Shown here in pieces: positions 7,264-14,900 of a DNA stretch of 49,560 nucleotides. The notes beneath the pieces were generated by a model that did no database searches, was not told where the DNA came from, and worked only from the letters and a program-made list of their open reading frames with translations. The position numbers and the translations under genes are program-made. The stretch covers positions 1 through 49,560 of the forward strand of contig JALHPN010000038.1 of the NCBI GenBank assembly GCA_022842465.1, given 5' to 3'. The first letter of the stretch is position 1. Each line of letters opens with the position of its first letter. This DNA comes from Polyangiaceae bacterium. Its GTDB lineage: Bacteria > Myxococcota_A > Polyangia > Polyangiales > Polyangiaceae.

Positions 7264-8280
7264 TCAGGCCCACGCCGAGAGGTGACGGCGCCGAAAGAGG
7301 TGGAGAGCGAGGCGCTCGGGACGGAAGCGGCGGCGCTCGTCGGTGATCGTCCCCGGCGTGATCGGGACACGGCCGACCGTGAACGGGAGCGGGCGCGCCG
7401 GCGCGAGGAGCTGCTCGCCGGTGAAGACGATCTCGTAACCCGCGCGCTCGGCCCGATGGAGGACCTCCGGCGTGAAGCGGCTGTGCGGCAGGGCGAGCGT
7501 GGTGACGGGCTCGCCGAGGATGTCGCCGAGGCGCTTCCGCGGCTGCGCGAGCTCGTCGTCGAGGTCCTCGCACGCGGAGAGCGGCTCGTGCGTGCGGCCG
7601 TGGGCGCCGATCGCGACGCCTTTCTCGCGGAGCCGCCGCACCTGCTCCTCGGTGAGCATGTGGCGGCGCCCGTCGTGGATGCGCGAGGCGTGCGGCCCGA
7701 GGAGCGCGTCCCGCTCCGCGCGCGTGCGAGACGAGAGGCGCTCGACGAGCTTCTCGAGGCCCGCCTCGTCGAGCCCGGGCGGAGCCCCCTCCCAGAGCGC
7801 GCGCCACGTCGTCTCGTCGAGGCGTCGGCCCTGGAAGGCCGTACGGAGCGCCTCGCGCCAGAAGGGAGCCTCGCGCCCGACGGCGTCTCCCGAGACGAAG
7901 ACGACCGCAGGAGCGCCGAGGGCGTCGAGGACCGGGAGGGCGTGCTCTTCGTTGTCGGCCCAGCCGTCGTCGAAGGTCACGAGGAGCGGCCGCGGAGGGA
8001 GCGGCGTGGCGCGCCGGCGCGCCTCGAGGACCTCCTCCAGGCGGACGAGGGTGTAGTGCTCCTTCGCGAAGGCCACGGTCTGGGCGAGCTCGTCGACGGT
8101 GACGGTCCAGTCGGGATCGGCGTCCGCCGCGCGGGGATCGGTCGCGGGCAGGACGCGGTGGAACGTGATCACCGTGAGGCGACGGCCGTTTCGCGCGCGG
8201 TGGTACGCGGGGAGGCCCCCCGCTCCGTGCGCGAGGCGCTTGATGCCGTCGCGTAGGCCCCTGGCCGCCACTTTCAACAC
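7264..8280 (-). CDS. Polysaccharide deacetylase (NodB homology domain)
   Basis: 338 residues from GTG 8280. NodB-fold signatures are visible: TFHRVLP, the catalytic and metal motif LLVTFDDGWADN, the metal-ligand motif GAHGRTHEPLS (His-x3-His) and a late LALPHSRFTPEV motif. Such enzymes remove N- or O-acetyl groups from polysaccharides. A central insert of about 80 residues (FQGRRL to RRHMLTEEQ) splits the domain, as in the longer EPS-associated members. There is no clear signal peptide, so it may act on lipid-linked intermediates at the cytoplasmic face or be exported by an unrecognised route. It is the first gene of a tight operon with the methyltransferase and the barrel protein. A -10-like TATACA lies 7 nt before the GTG. 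Confidence 0.88.
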   Translation of the reverse strand: MLKVAARGLRDGIKRLAHGAGGLPAYHRARNGRRLTVITFHRVLPATDPRAADADPDWTVTVDELAQTVAFAKEHYTLVRLEEVLEARRRATPLPPRPLLVTFDDGWADNEEHALPVLDALGAPAVVFVSGDAVGREAPFWREALRTAFQGRRLDETTWRALWEGAPPGLDEAGLEKLVERLSSRTRAERDALLGPHASRIHDGRRHMLTEEQVRRLREKGVAIGAHGRTHEPLSACEDLDDELAQPRKRLGDILGEPVTTLALPHSRFTPEVLHRAERAGYEIVFTGEQLLAPARPLPFTVGRVPITPGTITDERRRFRPERLALHLFRRRHLSAWA

Positions 8281-8296
8281 GCGCGCGAGTGTATAC
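8281..8296 (-). promoter_or_regulatory. Candidate extended -10 promoter for a leaderless deacetylase operon
   Basis: On the minus strand TGG-TATACA (8296-8288) is an extended -10 element, and 7 nt separate it from the GTG at 8280. There is no Shine-Dalgarno. This fits a leaderless mRNA for the deacetylase-methyltransferase-barrel operon. Confidence 0.45.
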
Positions 8297-8337
8297 CAAA
8301 GGGGCGCGCGCCAGCTGGCGAGTGCGGTGGGCGCGCG

Positions 8338-9912
8338 TCAGTCGCCGACGGCGTAGATCTTCCCGCCCCGCGTACCGACGATGATCTTGCCGCCGTAGAC
8401 CGCGGGGGTGGACTCGATGCAGCCCCCGTCCAGCTTGATGCGCCACTTCTCGGGCGGATCGCGGCGGGTGTCGGCGACGTCGTAGGCGACGAGCTCGCCC
8501 GTCGTGCACGTGCCCTGCACGAGCGTGTCGTCGACGACGACGGGAGAGGACCAGAGGTTCATGCCGAGGCGCTTCTTCCAGCGGACCTGTCCGGTCGCAC
8601 GGTCGAGTCCGAGGAGATCACCGCGGTGCGTCGGGACGACGAGGAGATCCTTGTAGATCGCAGGCGTTCCCCACGCGCCCGACGGGTTCGCGTGCGGGAG
8701 ATCGTGGTAGCGCCAGACGACGGGGCTCGACGGATCGGCGGGGTCGCACGACACGTCCTCGGCGCGGCCGGAGGCCTTGCGTGGGTCGAGCTTCAGGATC
8801 TGGCCGCACTCGCGGGACCGCGGGTTGTCCCGCTCGAACTCCTGGGCGACGTAGAGCATCCCCTCCTCGTCCGCGACGAGGGTCGCGTCCGTGTCGTCGC
8901 CGGTCCAGAAGCGGAAGACGCGCGTGGGCGCGCGTCCCGCGGCGACGCCGCCGACGTCGAAGCCCTGCACGAGCCCGCCCGAGTTCGAGAAGAAGGCCGT
9001 GTTGCCGATGACGGCCACCGAGTTCTCGATGCTCATCTCGCGTTGGCGCGAACGGAGCTCCGTCTCGACGATGCGCCTGTCGTAACCCGGCACGGCGAAG
9101 GCGAGCCGCGGCGCGTCGAGCTTCACCTTCCCTGCCGCGTCGTAGCCGCGGCCGAGGCGCGCGACGTGGAACCAGCTGTTCTCGCCGCCGACGAAGAGGT
9201 GATCGCCGAGGACGAGGCCAGCCCCGTCCCAGTCGTCGTTCCACATGGGCTCGGGGACCTGGTTCGCGCGGAGCGCGAAGAGCTCGCGCGGGGGATTCAC
9301 GTCGAACGCGACGGCTCGGTAGCGGTTGTCGCGCGAGCCCGAGTAGAGGATGGGAAAACCGTCCGGATCGATCGTCACCGAGCCCTTGATGATGTCGCCG
9401 GTCGGGAAATCGTCGCGGAGGCGCTCGCCGGTCGACGCGTCGAGAAAGTGGATGTTCTTGTCGTAGGCGCCGAACGCGACCCAGGTCTTGCCGTCACGCT
9501 CGAAGATCGACGGCTGGCCCGTCCAGCCCGAGCCGCACCACGTCTTGGTCTCGTTGCCGACGGTGCTCGGCGCGCAGAGCGAGCCCTCGCGCGGGAACGC
9601 CCAGAGCTTCTTCGGGCGCGTCGGGATCGGGCCTGCGCCGTAGTACGACCGCGTCGGGTTCCCGCGGAACGTGAGCAGGCCCTTCACCGTCGTGCCGTAC
9701 GGCTTGCCCACGGTCTCCGGCGGAACGAGCCCGCCGCCCGGCGGCAGCTCGAAGCGGCCGGCCCCGATCGCCGGTTCGCGGAGGGCCTCCTGGAGCGAGC
9801 CCTCCGCGTCCTCGTCCGCCTCCGCCGCGCACGCGACGAGACCCGACGAAGCCCACGACGTGAGCACCGCGAGCGAGGCGAACGGGAAGATCGTTCGAAG
9901 CGTGCCGGCCAT
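8338..9912 (-). CDS. Lipoprotein with PQQ-like (quinoprotein-type) beta-propeller repeats
   Basis: 524 residues. The signal peptide ends in lipobox LVAC, so the mature protein begins with a lipidated Cys followed by an acidic spacer. The rest has beta-propeller repeats of the outer-membrane BamB / quinoprotein dehydrogenase type: segments such as GAWGTPAIYKDLLVVPTHRG, DLLGLDRATGQVRWKKRLG, LWSSPVVVDDTL and ESTPAVYGGKIIVGTRGG, each a strand pair followed by an aromatic turn. No PQQ-ligand set or heme motif (CxxCH) is apparent, so catalysis is not supported; a binding or scaffold role in the periplasm is more likely. A longer frame starting at 9972 would lack the signal peptide at the N-terminus, so ATG 9912 is preferred. 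It is monocistronic by spacing. Confidence 0.8.
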   Translation of the reverse strand: MAGTLRTIFPFASLAVLTSWASSGLVACAAEADEDAEGSLQEALREPAIGAGRFELPPGGGLVPPETVGKPYGTTVKGLLTFRGNPTRSYYGAGPIPTRPKKLWAFPREGSLCAPSTVGNETKTWCGSGWTGQPSIFERDGKTWVAFGAYDKNIHFLDASTGERLRDDFPTGDIIKGSVTIDPDGFPILYSGSRDNRYRAVAFDVNPPRELFALRANQVPEPMWNDDWDGAGLVLGDHLFVGGENSWFHVARLGRGYDAAGKVKLDAPRLAFAVPGYDRRIVETELRSRQREMSIENSVAVIGNTAFFSNSGGLVQGFDVGGVAAGRAPTRVFRFWTGDDTDATLVADEEGMLYVAQEFERDNPRSRECGQILKLDPRKASGRAEDVSCDPADPSSPVVWRYHDLPHANPSGAWGTPAIYKDLLVVPTHRGDLLGLDRATGQVRWKKRLGMNLWSSPVVVDDTLVQGTCTTGELVAYDVADTRRDPPEKWRIKLDGGCIESTPAVYGGKIIVGTRGGKIYAVGD

Positions 9913-10069
9913 GATCCATGCATGTGCAGGATATGTGCCGAATTTGCCCACATGGAATACTCGGCCGATCACGGCCTGCGCCGTGCCTCACGGGACCGAG
10001 CGGTGGATCTCCGCGCCGGTCGCGCGGCCGCCGCGTGCCTCACCGGCCGCGCGTCGCGAGGCTCCACGC

Positions 10070-10095
10070 ACACGGAGACCCTCGCGAATCCGTGT
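10070..10095 (-). terminator. Candidate hairpin downstream of the serine hydrolase gene
   Basis: ACACGGA (10070-10076) and TCCGTGT (10089-10095) form a perfect 7-bp stem with a 12-nt loop. It lies about 25 bp past the stop of the minus-strand hydrolase gene. There is no U-tract. Confidence 0.3.
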
Positions 10096-10120
10096 AGCCC
10101 CTCGCCGCGGCGGGCTCGTC

Positions 10121-11464
10121 TCAGTCGAGGTTGGCGACGTACGCGTCCCGGATGGTGCCGCGGAGCGACGCCTGCTGCGTCCCGAGCCACGAGTTCACGA
10201 GCACGACGCACTCGATGTCCTCGGGGAAGAAGTACGCGACCGACTGCTCGATGTCGTCCGTCACGCTCTTGCCCGTCCGCCAGGCGCCGTTCTTGTTGTA
10301 AATCTTGCCGGCGGGCGTGTCGATCGCCTGGTCGATCCCGAGCGTCGCCTCGATGGCCTCCTTGGCCTTCGCCGCCGAGACGATGGTGCCCTTCCGTCGG
10401 AACGTCCCCATCACGTCGAGCACGTCGTTCACCGAGAGTCGGAACCCTGCTCCGCCGAGCTCGCCGCGGAGGTCTCCCGAGTCCCACCCCTGCGTGTCCG
10501 CTTTCCCGGCGTACGCGAACGCGCCACCCGCGGAGGGAGCCGCGCTCACGCCGGCGACCCCGGACGGCGTGAAGACCTTCGCCTGCGCGTACGCGAGGAA
10601 CGCGTCCGTCGTCTTGACGTCCCACATCGCATCGTTGAACGCGGCCGTGTTCGCGGCGCTCATCGCGACCGGCGGCTCGAACGTGGCGTTCCTCGAGACC
10701 CCGCCCGTCATCGTGGCCGTGAGGACGCGTACGAGCGAGAAGGTGCCATTCGTGTAGCCGATGCCGTTGGCCGCGTTCGATGAAACCCCCATTTCGATCT
10801 GCCGCTTGAACGAGGCGTAATCGCCATCGTAGACGGTGAAGGCAGCGCGATGCGTGAGGAGCTCGCGAAACGTGATGTCGCTCGCGTTCGTGCCCTCGTT
10901 CCAGTACGTCGGGAGGTAGCTCCCGATCTTGGTGTCGAAGCTCAAGCCTCGCTCGTCCAGCAGCTTCGTCGCGATGATCGCGGTCATGAGCTTGCTGACG
11001 CTCGCGACGTGCATCCTCGTGTCGAGCGTCCAGGCCTTGCCGCCCTGGTTCGGCGTCCGGGCCGAGTCCCAGATGAGGGTGAGGATCGGCTGCCCGTTCT
11101 TCCTCAGCCCGAGGGCGTAGCCTCGAACGTTCTCCTTGAACGCGTTGTGCACGGTCTCGCCGAACTTGGCGACGTTCAGCTTCGGCGTCGCGGGGCCGGG
11201 CTTGAGGACGGGCCTCCGCGTCGCCACGAGCGACGGACCGTCGGTCTGGTCCTCGGGTATCGCGCGGAGAACGTTCGCGGGCTTGAAGGAGTGCGCCTTC
11301 ACGCGCTCGGCGTCCGCCGCCGACACCTTCACGACGGAGAGCGCAGCTCGCGCGCCGGTCGGGATCGCCCGCACCGAGGTCGGCTTCGGGGCCTCCGGTG
11401 CGGCGAAGACGGACGAGCCGACGAAGACGAGCGCGAGGCCCGCGACCGAGCGTAGGGGTTTCAT
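10121..11464 (-). CDS. Secreted serine hydrolase of the beta-lactamase / class C PBP family
   Basis: 447 residues with a signal peptide (cleavage near SSVFAAPEA). The SxxK active-site motif is HVASVSKLMTA and a YTN motif (GIGYTNGTFSLV) follows, matching the SxxK and YxN elements of class C beta-lactamases, D-Ala-D-Ala carboxypeptidases and related esterases. A supporting LLTHRAAF element matches the common LLTHTSG block. The third KTG-type element is not obvious. About 100 residues before the domain are Pro/Ala-rich and may be a linker or prodomain. The substrate cannot be read from the sequence; cell-wall peptide and ester hydrolysis are both possible. It acts outside the cytoplasm. The gene stands alone, with gaps on both sides. 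Confidence 0.85.
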   Translation of the reverse strand: MKPLRSVAGLALVFVGSSVFAAPEAPKPTSVRAIPTGARAALSVVKVSAADAERVKAHSFKPANVLRAIPEDQTDGPSLVATRRPVLKPGPATPKLNVAKFGETVHNAFKENVRGYALGLRKNGQPILTLIWDSARTPNQGGKAWTLDTRMHVASVSKLMTAIIATKLLDERGLSFDTKIGSYLPTYWNEGTNASDITFRELLTHRAAFTVYDGDYASFKRQIEMGVSSNAANGIGYTNGTFSLVRVLTATMTGGVSRNATFEPPVAMSAANTAAFNDAMWDVKTTDAFLAYAQAKVFTPSGVAGVSAAPSAGGAFAYAGKADTQGWDSGDLRGELGGAGFRLSVNDVLDVMGTFRRKGTIVSAAKAKEAIEATLGIDQAIDTPAGKIYNKNGAWRTGKSVTDDIEQSVAYFFPEDIECVVLVNSWLGTQQASLRGTIRDAYVANLD

Positions 11465-11585
11465 GAAGAGAACCTGCCGCGTTCCGAGCCGGGTGACAAG
11501 TCACCGCGCGTGCGAGGTGACCGAGAACGAGGGCGACCGAACGCGCTCGAGATCCACCCGACACGCCACGGGCATCGCCGACTTC

Positions 11586-12185
11586 TCAGAGGGCGCTGCA
11601 CTGGTCTTCGCGGCTTCCCGCGACGACGTTGCCCGTGCCGGTCGGAGCCGGCGCGTTCTCCTTGCATTGGAGGTTCTGCGCGACCCGGTTTCCCTCGATC
11701 GTGACGCCGCCCGTATTCTCGAACACCTGGAGATCGCCGTCGACGGTGTTGCCGACCACGCGGACTGGCCCTCGGTTGCCGACGATCTGGAGGTTGCCGT
11801 CGACGCGCGTCCTCTCGACGTCGACCGCACCGCTCCGGTCGACCTGGAGATCGCCGCCGATCCGGCCGTCCTTCAACGTGACCGCGCCACCTCGCTCCAC
11901 GCGGACGTTGCCCCCTACCACGATGCCGTTCGCATCGAGGGAGGCCCCGTCGCGGACGATGACGTCTCCACGGACGTCGGTCCCCTGGAGAGCGCACGCC
12001 CCTCCGGCCGGTACGACCAGCTCGCCCGACGTCGACACGTCGCAGCCCACAGGCGCGCTGCCGCCTGCGCCCGCGTCGCGGCCCGTGCCCGCGGGTCCAG
12101 GAGGCGCCGAGTCGATCTTCGCGCCGTCCGAGCCACCACAACCGTTCACGCAGATCGCGAGGAGACCGACGAAGGCGATGCGCAT
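11586..12185 (-). CDS. Lipoprotein with a beta-helix-like repeat domain
   Basis: 199 residues. Lipobox VNGC gives a lipidated Cys near residue 16, followed by a Gly/Ala/Asp linker. From about residue 50 the chain is built of repeats of 10-11 residues of the form V.GNL.I..N.GPV (RVDGNLQIVGNRGPVRVVGN, then TVDGDLQVFENTGGVTIEGN), suggesting a right-handed beta-helix like the bactofilin or adhesin folds. It has about seven rungs, with Asn/Gly at turns. Four or more Cys residues (GCDVS, GACAL, LQCKE, DQCSA) may cap the fold by disulfides. No catalytic motif is seen. It is probably a cell-surface or periplasmic structural protein. I know no named family for it. A TATCCT hexamer sits 6 nt before the ATG. 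Confidence 0.7.
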   Translation of the reverse strand: MRIAFVGLLAICVNGCGGSDGAKIDSAPPGPAGTGRDAGAGGSAPVGCDVSTSGELVVPAGGACALQGTDVRGDVIVRDGASLDANGIVVGGNVRVERGGAVTLKDGRIGGDLQVDRSGAVDVERTRVDGNLQIVGNRGPVRVVGNTVDGDLQVFENTGGVTIEGNRVAQNLQCKENAPAPTGTGNVVAGSREDQCSAL

Positions 12186-12197
12186 GAGGGAAGGATA
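12186..12197 (-). promoter_or_regulatory. Candidate -10 element of a leaderless start (TATCCT, 6 nt, ATG)
   Basis: TATCCT on the minus strand occupies 12197-12192, and 6 nt separate it from ATG 12185. There is no room for a normal leader, so transcription should start at or beside the ATG. Confidence 0.4.
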
Positions 12198-12319
12198 GTC
12201 CCTCCCGTCAGCCCGAGGCGAAGAGCCATGCGAGCGCGTCCCGACACTTCTCCACGTGCATCCTCGGCACCGATGGATGCTTTACGCCGAACCGCGCTGC
12301 CCCCAGGATTCGACCTGCC

Positions 12320-12895
12320 ATGGCGGTCATGATCGTGGGGCTCGTCCTCTTCCTCGGCGTCCACTCCGTTCGCATCTTCGCGGAGGACGCCCGGACGTCG
12401 CTCCTCGCGAAGCTCGGGGAGGCGAGGTGGAAGGGCCTCTACTCGCTCGCGTCGCTCGCCGGCCTCGCGCTCGTGTCGACCGGGTACCCGGCGACGCGAG
12501 ACGGGAGCGTGCTCTACGCGCCGCCGACGTTCACGCGTCACCTCGCGTGGCTCCTCACCTTGGTCTCCTTCGTCCTCGTCACGGCCGCGTACGTGCCGGG
12601 CACCAAGATCAAGGCCGCCGTGAAGCATCCGATGGTCGCGAGCGTGACGGTCTGGGCGCTCGCACACCTCGTCGTCAACGGGCGCACGGGCGACGTCGTC
12701 CTCTTCGGCTCGTTTCTCGTCTGGGCGATCCTGTCCTTCCGCGCCGGCCGCAGACGCGATCGCGCGGCGGGGACGACCTACCCCGCGATGGGAGTGAGCC
12801 GAGACCTCGTCGCGATCGCGATCGCGGCGGGGGCCTGGTTCGTGTTCGCGAAGTGGCTGCACCTGCGCCTCGTGGGCGTCTACCCGTTCATGTGA
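12320..12895 (+). CDS. nnrU: NnrU-family membrane protein
   Basis: 191 residues with five to six hydrophobic helices. The order and signatures match NnrU: a first helix ending in GVHSVRIF, LLAKLGEARWKGLYSLASLAGL, TFTRHLAWLLTLVSFVLVTAAYVPG, KHPMVASVTVWALAHLVVNG, and a last helix before VYPFM. NnrU proteins accompany nitrate/nitrite respiration genes in some proteobacteria and are related to the membrane-bound isoprenoid and methyl-transfer helical proteins; their biochemical role is not settled. No denitrification gene is in this window, so its pathway here is unknown. An AGGA sequence lies about 12 nt before the ATG. The gene is convergent with the sigma-54 regulator. Confidence 0.85.
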   Translation: MAVMIVGLVLFLGVHSVRIFAEDARTSLLAKLGEARWKGLYSLASLAGLALVSTGYPATRDGSVLYAPPTFTRHLAWLLTLVSFVLVTAAYVPGTKIKAAVKHPMVASVTVWALAHLVVNGRTGDVVLFGSFLVWAILSFRAGRRRDRAAGTTYPAMGVSRDLVAIAIAAGAWFVFAKWLHLRLVGVYPFM

Positions 12896-12968
12896 GAGCG
12901 CCCTTCGGCCAAGTGTCACCCGACGGAGCGCGACGGTGGCAGATCGGCGCGAGGTCGTGTGGCGTCCG

Positions 12969-14900
12969 TCACGTCCCCTCTTGGGTGCCGGTGATGCCGT
13001 AGGCCTTGGCGAGCTGCGAGAGCCGAGGGCGCTTCATCCCGAGGAGGAGGGCAGCCCTCGTGATGTTGCCCTTCGTCTCGGTGAGCGCACGAAGGATGCA
13101 GTCGTGTTCGATGATGCGCTTCAGCTCTGACAGACCGAGGCTCCCGGAGCGAACTTGCGCGTAGACCGCGGCCGTCGCGGCTGTCGCCCCCCGCGACGAC
13201 GGCGGCTCGAGCGCCTCCCCCTCGTCCGCAAGCGAGACGCCGGCCGCCAACTCGGGCGCCCGAGCCGTCATCCGCGGCGCCAGCGTGGGCTCGGTCTGCG
13301 CGAGAGGGCGGAGCTCCTCGACGTTCTCGACGAGGTCGACGTGCGTGATCTCGTCGCCGTCGACGAAGAGAGACACCGCGCGGAGGACGTTCTCGAGCTC
13401 GCGGACGTTTCCGGGCCATGCGTGACGGCCGAGCAGACGCAGCGCCGAGGGGCTGAGCGTCTTCTCGCGCTCGCCCCGCTCCGTGGCGATGCGTTCGAGG
13501 ACGTGGCGCGCGATCTCGGGAAGGTCACCCAACCGGTCGCGAAGCGCGGGGATTTCGAGCGTGATCTCGGCGAGCCGATAATAGAGGTCCTCGCGGAACT
13601 CGCCACGCTCGACCATCCTCTTGAGGTCGCGATGCGTCGCGCAGACGACGCGCACGTCCGATCGGATCGAGCTCGTGCCGCCCACCCGCTCGAACGTCTT
13701 TTCCTGGAGGACGCGCAGCAGCGCGACCTGCGTCTTGGGCGAGACATCCCCGATCTCGTCGAGGAACAGCGTCCCCCCCTCCGCCATCTCGAATCGGCCT
13801 CGGCGACGCGCCGACGCGCCCGTGAACGCGCCACGTTCGTGACCGAAGAGCTCCGAGATGAGCAGCGTGTCGACGAGCGCCGCGCAGTTCACGCTCACGA
13901 GTGGACCGCTGGCGCGCGGACTCTGCCGATGGATCTCCTCCGCGACGAGCTCCTTGCCCGTCCCGCTCTCGCCGCGCACGAGGACGGTGCCGTTCGAGCG
14001 CGCGACCCTGCGGACGGCGAGGAGGAGGCTCCGGATGGCCGGGTCCGTTCCGACGACCTGCCTCGGCTCGTCCGCGTGGCGGACCCGCCCTGAGCGAGGA
14101 GGCGGGACGACCTCAGGCGGGGGGAACCCCGCCGCGTCGCGCGGTACGAGCGCCGCCAGGCGCGAGCGCGAGAGGAACACCGCGCGGATCTCGTCCGGGA
14201 GAGAGGCCGCCACCTGGTCACAGACCGTCATCGCCCGAGCGGCGTGGTGGGATGCCCTCGCGCGGTCGCCGACGGCGGCGTGGACACGAGCCGCGAGCGA
14301 GTGAGCCTCGATCATGCAGTGACGGCTCTTCACCTCCGTGGCCCTCTCGACCGCGTGCTCGGCGAGCTCGCGAGCGTCCTCTCCCCGACCGCGGGTCACA
14401 GAGGCACGCAGGATCGCCAGCTCGGCGCGTTCGCGTTGGCATCCCGTCAGGTCACTTGCGCGGTCGAGGGCGTCCGAAGCGCAGGTGAGGTCCCCTTCGT
14501 CCAGCGACACGCGCGCGCTGACGAGCCAGGCCTGCACGAGCACCTCCCGGTCGCCTACGGCGGTCGCGTCTCCGAGCGCCGCCTCGATCGCCGTCCGCGC
14601 GACGTCGATGCGACCACGAGCGAGCGCGATTTCCGCCGCGATGCGGTGGAAGTGCGCCATCAGCGCAGTCGCCGCGCCGCCGGAGAGGAGGCGCAAACCG
14701 AACGCGACGGCGTGTTCGGCGTGCTCGACGAGCCCCAGCCGGAGTCGCAGCTCTGCGTCGTTCGACAGGCTCCGGATCATTCCGATGCGGCCTCCGAACG
14801 ATTGACCGTGGGCGATCGCTGATTCGCCGTAGCGGAGCGCGCTGGCGTAGTCCTGCTGCCGCATCGCGATCACGCTGAGGTTCGAGAGCGCGAAGCCCAC
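12969..14900 (-). CDS. Sigma-54-dependent activator, C-terminal part (TPR, AAA+, Fis-type HTH) of a frameshifted gene
   Basis: The frame holds TPR-like helices (residues 1 to about 250 from GTG 14900) and then a complete sigma-54 activator core: Walker A GESGTGKE, the sigma-54 contact loop GAFTGA, Walker B TLFLDEIGD, sensor region and WPGNVRELENVL. A Fis-type helix-turn-helix at the C-terminus (GNITRAALLLGMKRPRLSQLAKAYG) should bind DNA. The coding sequence continues upstream of 14900 in this frame (KHGNRAIAIYSKGRLDDAQ) as far as about 15011, where it joins the frame of the N-terminal part. All activator motifs are intact, so the break does not reflect decay of this half. Without the N-terminal region the protein would lose its input domain. 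It is convergent with nnrU. Confidence 0.85.
   Translation of the reverse strand: MGFALSNLSVIAMRQQDYASALRYGESAIAHGQSFGGRIGMIRSLSNDAELRLRLGLVEHAEHAVAFGLRLLSGGAATALMAHFHRIAAEIALARGRIDVARTAIEAALGDATAVGDREVLVQAWLVSARVSLDEGDLTCASDALDRASDLTGCQRERAELAILRASVTRGRGEDARELAEHAVERATEVKSRHCMIEAHSLAARVHAAVGDRARASHHAARAMTVCDQVAASLPDEIRAVFLSRSRLAALVPRDAAGFPPPEVVPPPRSGRVRHADEPRQVVGTDPAIRSLLLAVRRVARSNGTVLVRGESGTGKELVAEEIHRQSPRASGPLVSVNCAALVDTLLISELFGHERGAFTGASARRRGRFEMAEGGTLFLDEIGDVSPKTQVALLRVLQEKTFERVGGTSSIRSDVRVVCATHRDLKRMVERGEFREDLYYRLAEITLEIPALRDRLGDLPEIARHVLERIATERGEREKTLSPSALRLLGRHAWPGNVRELENVLRAVSLFVDGDEITHVDLVENVEELRPLAQTEPTLAPRMTARAPELAAGVSLADEGEALEPPSSRGATAATAAVYAQVRSGSLGLSELKRIIEHDCILRALTETKGNITRAALLLGMKRPRLSQLAKAYGITGTQEGT

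Noticed and set aside
5348..8509. A 1053-codon open frame on the minus strand across the deacetylase, methyltransferase and barrel genes
   Set aside because: Only the last 412 codons (from 6586) read as a protein with signal peptide; the rest is Arg/Ala/Pro-rich shadow of two well-supported genes in other frames.
8338..9912. PQQ-dependent dehydrogenase activity for the propeller lipoprotein
   Set aside because: Propeller repeats are present, but no cofactor-ligand set, no disulfide pair typical of these enzymes and no heme motif.
8626..10572. A 648-codon plus-strand frame opposite the PQQ-like lipoprotein and serine hydrolase
   Set aside because: High-GC antisense artefact; no start signal or domain, and it would need to cross two genes with clear signal peptides.
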